Assembly: GCF_009846525.1 (NCBI RefSeq)
Contig: NZ_CP024621.1
Location: 3,472,001-3,536,000, forward strand
Length of the DNA stretch: 64,000 bases
From: Halomonas meridiana
Lineage (GTDB): Bacteria; Pseudomonadota; Gammaproteobacteria; Pseudomonadales; Halomonadaceae
Reading direction: 5' to 3'
The first letter of the stretch is position 1. Each line of letters opens with the position of its first letter. Shown piece by piece: positions 58,605 through 64,000 of this stretch. The notes under the pieces are model-generated. The model ran no database searches, had not been told where the DNA came from, and worked only from the letters and a program-made list of their open reading frames with translations. The position numbers and the translations under genes are program-made.

Positions 58605-60518
58605 TCATACAGGGGTCTTGTGCCCATGCAGCCGCAGATGTGGGGAGGCAATGATCGCCACGACACCTACCAGCACGGCCGCCACCACGGCCCACCAACT
58701 GGGGGTGATGAAAAGCAGCCCTGCCAAGCCGAAGCCAAGCCTCTGGAGTATGGCCAGGGGCTGACGCCAGTAGCCCTCCACGGCGATACTCAACAGCAGC
58801 ACTCCCAATATAGCCGTCACACACGAGACCGCGATCGCCTGCCAACTGCCGACCATCAGCAGCCCCTCGCCGTAGACGAACGCGAACGGCACGATGAACG
58901 CCGTGATGGCCAGCCTGACGGCGCCGACGGCGATCTTCAGCGGGCTGGCATCGGCGATGGCCGAGGCCGCGAACGCCGCCACCGCCACCGGCGGGGTCAT
59001 CGCCGAGAGCACCGCGAAGTAGAGGATGAACATGTTGGTCTGCAGGACGCTGAAGTCCATCGACAGCAGCGTGGGCCCCACCAGCACGGCGCCCAGGATG
59101 AAGGCCGACGGCGTCGGCATGCCCATCCCCAGGATGATCGCCAGCACGGCGGAAATGACCAACGCTAGGAAGGCACTGTCCCCGGCCATCAAGTAGACGA
59201 GGTCGGCAAACTTACCGCCCAGGCCGGTCATGGAGATGCCGCCGATTACCAGACCGGCCGCCGCGCAGGCGGCCACCACCGACACCATGCGTAGGGTAGT
59301 GACGGCCAGGGCATTCCAGATCGCCCGGGGGCCCATACGGGTCGAAGGGTGTACCATCGCGACCATCAGCACCACCGCCGTGGCGATGGCCGCCACGAAG
59401 GTCGGTGAATAGCCCATCAGCAGCGCGCCCGACAGCGCCACCAGGGGCACGATGAACAGGCCGCCGTTCTTGAGGGTCCCCTTCAACGGGGGGGTTTCTT
59501 CCTTGGACAGGCCACGCAGGCCCAATTTCTGGGAACGCAGGTGCACCTGGGCGTAGACGCAGAGGTAGTACAACAGAGCAGGGACGATGCCGGCGATGGC
59601 GATCTCACGGTATTCGATGCCGGTGTATTCCGCCATGATAAACGCCGCCGAGCCCATCACCGGCGGCAAGAGGCTGCCCCCAGTGGAGGCCGCCACCTCG
59701 ACGCTGCCGGACAAGGGCTTGCTGTAGCCCAGACGCTGCATGATAGGGATAGTGACGGAGCCCGTCGTGACCACATCGGAGGTCGGACTACCCGACATGG
59801 TGCCGTACAGGCCGGAAGAGATCACGGCGATCTTCGCCGGTCCCCCGGTACGACGCCCGGCGAGCGCCGACGATAAATTGTAGAAGAACTCAGCACCACC
59901 CGCCTTGGACAGGAAGGTCCCGAACATCACGAACAGGAACGCATAGGTCGCGGCGACACGCAGCGGCACGCCGAACAGGCCATCCGAGGTGAACATCATG
60001 ATATCCAGGAAGTGATTATAGCTGACTTCCCGAAACCCGAGCGCTCCCGGCAGGCCATGTCCCCACAGGTTATAGACCACGAACACCATGACCACGCTGG
60101 TCAGGCCGAAGCCCACGGTGCGCCGCGTCGCCTCGATGGTAAGCGCAAGCAACACGCTGGCCGCGAGCAGGTCCGGCGTTTCCAGTGGAAACAGCAGCGT
60201 GATGCGTTCAGCGATCCGCTGACTTTCCAGCAAGAAATACACGCCGACGGCGATGCTGGCCAGCACCAGGCACCAGTCGATCAGGCCTGGCCGGTCCTTG
60301 CGCCCAAGGGGGCCTGGACTAATATTGATGAACAGCAGGGCCAGCATGGCGGACAGGAACACCACCATCATGACGTAGAGATCGACATACACGATCGTCG
60401 TGGTATAGATGACCGCCAGTGCCACCAGAGCAGCGCATCCATGCACTGCCATCCCCAGCTTACCCGTTAACTGTCGCTTGGCGCCGGTCCCCGTAAAGAC
60501 CGAAAGAATCTGATTCAT
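58605..60518 (-). CDS. TRAP transporter fused 4TM/12TM permease (TAXI type)
   Basis: 637 residues with about 16-17 helices. The N-terminal four-helix part is fused to the DctM-like part, which has GLYGTMSGSPTSDVVTTGSV, LLPPVMGSAAFIMAEYTG and MTPPVAVAAFAASAIAD. Fused permeases pair with TAXI binding proteins, as here, 35 bases upstream. Phthalate or a close aromatic dicarboxylate is the probable substrate from context; no other phthalate transporter is seen. Confidence 0.92.
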   Translation of the reverse strand: MNQILSVFTGTGAKRQLTGKLGMAVHGCAALVALAVIYTTTIVYVDLYVMMVVFLSAMLALLFINISPGPLGRKDRPGLIDWCLVLASIAVGVYFLLESQRIAERITLLFPLETPDLLAASVLLALTIEATRRTVGFGLTSVVMVFVVYNLWGHGLPGALGFREVSYNHFLDIMMFTSDGLFGVPLRVAATYAFLFVMFGTFLSKAGGAEFFYNLSSALAGRRTGGPAKIAVISSGLYGTMSGSPTSDVVTTGSVTIPIMQRLGYSKPLSGSVEVAASTGGSLLPPVMGSAAFIMAEYTGIEYREIAIAGIVPALLYYLCVYAQVHLRSQKLGLRGLSKEETPPLKGTLKNGGLFIVPLVALSGALLMGYSPTFVAAIATAVVLMVAMVHPSTRMGPRAIWNALAVTTLRMVSVVAACAAAGLVIGGISMTGLGGKFADLVYLMAGDSAFLALVISAVLAIILGMGMPTPSAFILGAVLVGPTLLSMDFSVLQTNMFILYFAVLSAMTPPVAVAAFAASAIADASPLKIAVGAVRLAITAFIVPFAFVYGEGLLMVGSWQAIAVSCVTAILGVLLLSIAVEGYWRQPLAILQRLGFGLAGLLFITPSWWAVVAAVLVGVVAIIASPHLRLHGHKTPV

Positions 60519-60553
60519 CGATATCTCCTCGGCATTGATGCCGGCTCACCCAC

Positions 60554-61549
60554 TTAACGAAGGCCCGTTTCTTTCAAGTAGCGTGCGGCCCCGTCGTGAT
60601 AGGGAACGACTTCCACGGAAGCCATGATCTCCGGAGTCAGGCTCTGCATGGCTGGATGGACACCGGCCACTTTCTCGTAGTTTTTGTAGATGGCCTTGGT
60701 CAGGTCATAGGCCTGCTGTTCGTCCATATCGCTGCGCACCGCCAAAGCGGCGCTGATCGAGACGGTGGGGACGTCACTGAGGGCCCAATCATAGGCACCG
60801 CCAGGGATGACGAAGGGCGTGGTGCCCGTGCTCGTCGTAACGGCCTGCACGGTGTCCTCGGACAGCGGCAACAGGGTCAGGTCGACGCTTGCCCCTGCCT
60901 GCATGATCGAGCTCTGACCGACGAACAGGCTGTTGAGGAACATGTCGATGCGGCGGTCCTGGATCAGTCCCGACTGCTCACCGGAGGCCGCGTAGATGAT
61001 GTTACCGCCCCACCGCTTGACCTCGTCGGGACTCGCCCCGATGGTTTCGAGCATGCTTTCGGCCACGCTCGCGGCAATATTGCCGCGTTTGTTAATGGCA
61101 ATGGTGATCGGCGGCTGGATCTCAGCGATGTCTTCGAAGCTGGTGATGTCATACTCCTCGGCAAAGTCTTCGCGCATCACGGCCTGCATCGGCGCCCAGG
61201 TGTACAGGTAGGCAAGGACCCGGATATCGTCGGTCGGCTCGCGGAATGGCGCCTCGCCCTCTCGAGCCCGCTGCAGAACGGCATCCTCGATGATCGCGAG
61301 GCTGGCGTCATCGCGCTGGAGGACGGCCACGTTGGCGAGGCCACCACCGGAGGTCTGGTAGGTGACGGTCGAGCCGGGGAACTCGGCCTTCATGGCGCTA
61401 TCCAGGCCAGCACCGAGCAACGACCAGAGTCCACCGGGGGAGGCACCGGCAACGGTCATATTGTAGCTCTGCGCAGCAGCGATGTTCATCGCCAGACTGG
61501 GAACGACAAGAGCCGCGGTCATCAGGGTTTTCTTGAGTGATATTTTCAT
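60554..61549 (-). CDS. TAXI-family TRAP solute-binding protein
   Basis: 331 residues from ATG at 61549 (MKISLKKTLM), AAGG upstream; an upstream start at 61633 is rejected because the signal peptide begins at MKIS. Signal peptide to about residue 26 (NIAAAQ), then the TAXI fold: MTVAGASPGGLWSLLGAGL and YQTSGGGLANVAVLQR. It supplies the fused permease. Probable phthalate receptor. Confidence 0.9.
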   Translation of the reverse strand: MKISLKKTLMTAALVVPSLAMNIAAAQSYNMTVAGASPGGLWSLLGAGLDSAMKAEFPGSTVTYQTSGGGLANVAVLQRDDASLAIIEDAVLQRAREGEAPFREPTDDIRVLAYLYTWAPMQAVMREDFAEEYDITSFEDIAEIQPPITIAINKRGNIAASVAESMLETIGASPDEVKRWGGNIIYAASGEQSGLIQDRRIDMFLNSLFVGQSSIMQAGASVDLTLLPLSEDTVQAVTTSTGTTPFVIPGGAYDWALSDVPTVSISAALAVRSDMDEQQAYDLTKAIYKNYEKVAGVHPAMQSLTPEIMASVEVVPYHDGAARYLKETGLR

Positions 61550-61639
61550 TATTGTACCTTGTAGTCTACAGTCGTTATGGATTGTTATAAGGCTGTTAGT
61601 TAGCGTCACTCTACATCGGCTCAGCCATGCCAAGGGTGA

Positions 61640-62632
61640 TCAGATCTTGAAGCTCTCCAGGGTAGCGGGATGAAAAAGCTCTTCGGGCTCCAACAGCCGT
61701 CGTGACAACCCTTCTGTGTGATGCTGCCGGAGGAATCGCTCCAGGGTCTGGCGGTTGGGAGCAAAACCATAGGACCAGAAGTCATCCCCCATGAGTTGGC
61801 GCGCGGCCCGTAGTTGATCTTCGACGAACGGCAGGGTCACCTTGGTGGCCGAAGTGTCGCTGAGTTTGGCCAGGGCTCTGGCTTTGGACTGTTCGAAGGC
61901 CTTATAGACGGAGAACGGCAGCCAGGGGTGACGCTCGACGAGCGTCTTACGGATACCCAGCAGGTGCATGATGGGAAAGATACCCGTGCGGCGGTACCAA
62001 TCCGATGCCGCTTGCTGCGGGTTGGCATACAGATAGCCCACGTGAGGATGCCCTTGCTCGAAACAGGAGGGCGCGCGCGGCCCCATCACCGCATCCAGCT
62101 CACCTGCGGCCAGCATGCCGGAGAGGGTTTCCCCTTCGGGAATGTTCTCCACGCGTACCCCATCGGGCAGATCGAGGTTGATCTTCTCGACCCGGCCAGG
62201 CTCCTCGTAGCCACCACGCATCCAGGTTACATCACGCGGTTCGAGCCCATGATCCTCCTCGAGAAACAACCGCGCCCACACGTTGGCGGTCAATTGGTAC
62301 TCGGGCACACCGATGCGCTTGCCACGCAGATCGGCGGGGGTTTCGATACCGCGATCGGTGCGCACATAGATCGAGGTATGGCGGAAGGCGCGCGAGGGGA
62401 AAACCGGCACGCCGATATAGGGGCAACTCCCTGCCGCCGTCTTCACCGTGTAACTGCTCAGCGACAACTCGGTGATGTCGAAGTCGGCATGTCGGAAAGC
62501 ACGAAAGAAGATCTCTTCCGGATCATGCAGCATGAACACCGGGTCCACGCCATCGATCTGTACCTCACCGTCGATCAAGGGGCGCATGCGGTCATAATTA
62601 CCCACCGCAATGGATAGTTCGAGCTTGTTCAT
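61640..62632 (-). CDS. pht5: 4,5-dihydroxyphthalate decarboxylase
   Basis: 330 residues. Resembles Pht5/OphC through its length: LSIAVGNYDRMRPLIDGEV at the N-terminus, HDPEEIFFRAFRHADFDITE, and YVRTDRGIETPADLRGKRIG. The fold is that of a periplasmic binding protein but without a signal peptide, as is usual in this family. It converts 4,5-dihydroxyphthalate to protocatechuate. It lies between the oxygenase and TAXI genes with about 90-base gaps. Confidence 0.92.
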   Translation of the reverse strand: MNKLELSIAVGNYDRMRPLIDGEVQIDGVDPVFMLHDPEEIFFRAFRHADFDITELSLSSYTVKTAAGSCPYIGVPVFPSRAFRHTSIYVRTDRGIETPADLRGKRIGVPEYQLTANVWARLFLEEDHGLEPRDVTWMRGGYEEPGRVEKINLDLPDGVRVENIPEGETLSGMLAAGELDAVMGPRAPSCFEQGHPHVGYLYANPQQAASDWYRRTGIFPIMHLLGIRKTLVERHPWLPFSVYKAFEQSKARALAKLSDTSATKVTLPFVEDQLRAARQLMGDDFWSYGFAPNRQTLERFLRQHHTEGLSRRLLEPEELFHPATLESFKI

Positions 62633-62668
62633 CAGGGTTCCTGTGTTGTGATCAGAGAATCGCCATGC

Positions 62669-62690
62669 TGGGAGGCGAGCACGCCTCCCA
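62669..62690 (-). other. Intergenic stem-loop between oxygenase and decarboxylase genes
   Basis: Nine-base stem TGGGAGGCG / CGCCTCCCA with a four-base loop, no U-tract. It could be a processing or stability element. Confidence 0.5.
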
Positions 62691-62730
62691 CGCGAAGCTA
62701 TGACCGTACCGCTGAGCGGGTGTCATGAAC

Positions 62731-64000
62731 TCATTCTTCTACGTAATACTCTGCCTCTTCCGGGGCCGTCCCCAGCTCACGCCAGTCGGTTTCCTTAGTC
62801 ACAATGCCCTGGAAGGATTTGAGCTTGTAATGCGGAATGCGTGGCTCTTCGGCACCGATGGCTGTCCCACCCTGCTGCATGGTCTTGGCCGCCTGGAGCA
62901 TCTGGCGACGGAACTCGACGATCGCCAGGTCGCTCGCGCCCAGCCGGTCATGGGTGCGATCGGCGATCGGTCCCATGGTTTCCCACATGGCGATGTCCTG
63001 GTTGGGGATCCCCTTGATGCCGGTAAAACTCGTGCCCAGCTGCATGATCCGCCGATCCTGCCAGTAGTTGTTCTCGCGGGTGCGGAACTTACGGAAACTC
63101 TTATCGACATCGATACCGATCTGCGTGCCCAGGAACTTGCGCCAGGACTCCGTATCCGGTGTGGTGGCAGCGTCGCCCCAGGCGATGAAGTGAAAGGCGG
63201 TGTGGGTGTCGTCGATCGGCACGTGCAGAATGGCGATGTCGTACTGGTTGTTCGGTGGAATCTGCACGGTATAGGGGGCAATGAATAGCGTGGTACGCAC
63301 GTAGTCGTGCGTCTTGGCATCCTTGATCGGCCGACGAATCGCCGCGTAGCGGAAGCCGAAGCGCGTCTTCTGGACCTGCAGGCGTGGCGCCTTGTCCGTG
63401 GAGGGACGCAGCCACAGCGTATCCGTGGCTTCGGCGCCGGTGGTCCGCGCGGGCACCATGTCGGTGGAGTGCAGGCTGGACGAGTGCGCCGAGTCGATGG
63501 CCCCTTCGAGAATCTGGGCCCAATTGCAGTCGATGATGACCTTGGAGATGGACACCTTGGTATCGGGTGTCGGCTGAAACACCGGGGCCGTGAATTCCGG
63601 CTGCTCGTCGGGAGGGCCCATGTAGACCCAGACAAAACCCGCCGCCTCATGGGTGGGATAGGCCTTGTGCTTGACCTTCTCGGTCATCTTCGACTCCGGC
63701 GGTTCGGATGACATCTCGAGCACATTGCCGTCGACGTCCATCTTCCAGCCGTGATAGAGGCAACGCAGCCCACACTCCTCATTACGACCCAACACCAGCG
63801 ACGCCCGGCGGTGGGGACACATTTCGTCCAGTACGCCCACGCGGCCGTCGGTATCGCGGAAAGCCACCAGGTCTTCTCCCAGCAGCCTCACCCGCACCGG
63901 ATCCCCATCCGGTTCCTCGATTTCTTCCGACAGGCAGGCAGGAAGCCAGTGACGACGCATGATTTCCCCCATTGGGGCCTCGCCTTCGACACGGCACAGC
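62731..64000 (-). CDS. pht3: Phthalate 4,5-dioxygenase oxygenase component, 5' end outside window
   Basis: The frame is open through base 64000: residues LCRVEGEAPMGEIMRRHWLP precede the first in-window ATG and match the family N-terminus, so only the first few residues are missing. Rieske cluster ligands: CPHRRASL (C-x-H) and CLYHGW (C-x2-H). The mononuclear iron site is DSAHSSSLHS (D-x2-H-x4-H). The protein is an alpha-only oxygenase like Pht3/OphA2, making cis-4,5-dihydroxy-4,5-dihydrophthalate. It heads, or is near the head of, the minus-strand unit; its reductase is in the convergent unit. Confidence 0.9.
   Translation of the reverse strand, partial: LCRVEGEAPMGEIMRRHWLPACLSEEIEEPDGDPVRVRLLGEDLVAFRDTDGRVGVLDEMCPHRRASLVLGRNEECGLRCLYHGWKMDVDGNVLEMSSEPPESKMTEKVKHKAYPTHEAAGFVWVYMGPPDEQPEFTAPVFQPTPDTKVSISKVIIDCNWAQILEGAIDSAHSSSLHSTDMVPARTTGAEATDTLWLRPSTDKAPRLQVQKTRFGFRYAAIRRPIKDAKTHDYVRTTLFIAPYTVQIPPNNQYDIAILHVPIDDTHTAFHFIAWGDAATTPDTESWRKFLGTQIGIDVDKSFRKFRTRENNYWQDRRIMQLGTSFTGIKGIPNQDIAMWETMGPIADRTHDRLGASDLAIVEFRRQMLQAAKTMQQGGTAIGAEEPRIPHYKLKSFQGIVTKETDWRELGTAPEEAEYYVEE

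Overview
The window looks like chromosomal DNA of a halophilic gammaproteobacterium of the Halomonas group (Halomonadaceae). The evidence is protein-level resemblance, a moderately high GC content, and a familiar core-gene set: unsplit pntA with pntB, speB, katG, a minor-pilin operon with pilY1, tctCBA with tctDE, and a CspA-type cold-shock gene. This assignment is inferred from recognised families; no search was run.

Left part (1-37.5 kb) is ordinary chromosome. It starts with the end of an M14-type peptidase and the 5-oxoprolinase operon pxpABC. Next come a sodium:solute symporter with a small membrane partner, katG, and a type IV pilus minor-pilin operon (fimT-pilV-pilW-pilX-pilY1). After these are pntAB, a LysR regulator divergent from speB, and an ABC exporter. 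A signalling block follows: two tandem response regulators, one of them degenerate, a diguanylate cyclase, a PAS-GGDEF-EAL protein and a chemotaxis receptor. A small Cys-rich ORF, a cold-shock gene, and a tripartite tricarboxylate transporter operon with an AbrB-type membrane protein come next, the latter divergent from its TctDE two-component system.

At 37.52 kb a 50-bp 3' piece of a tRNA-Arg(CCG) gene, without its 5' half, lies just after a terminator. Everything to its right is accessory: an AAA-ATPase/PD-(D/E)XK protein, at least seven complete or broken insertion-sequence remnants, and a group II intron. Between them are two catabolic modules that both feed protocatechuate. This is the expected layout of an island integrated at a tRNA gene, whose intact copy and integrase would lie beyond the right edge.

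Module 1 (42.8-48.4 kb) carries a MarR regulator, a DctPQM TRAP transporter and a divergent MobA-like 3-hydroxybenzoate 4-monooxygenase. Two strong palindromes sharing a 13-nt half-site lie in the divergent promoter region. Module 2 (50.3-64 kb) is a phthalate 4,5-dioxygenase pathway split into two convergent units. The plus-strand unit is reductase, dihydrodiol dehydrogenase, MarR and class II aldolase-type decarboxylase. The minus-strand unit is oxygenase (cut by the window edge), 4,5-dihydroxyphthalate decarboxylase, TAXI binding protein, fused TRAP permease and a second nadC. The nadC copy matches the known recruitment of quinolinate phosphoribosyltransferase (ophE) into a Burkholderia phthalate locus, where phthalate inhibits NAD synthesis. 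The gap between the units is filled by a group II intron sitting directly behind the plus-strand unit's terminator, plus IS3 and IS630 debris. No protocatechuate ring-cleavage genes are in the window.
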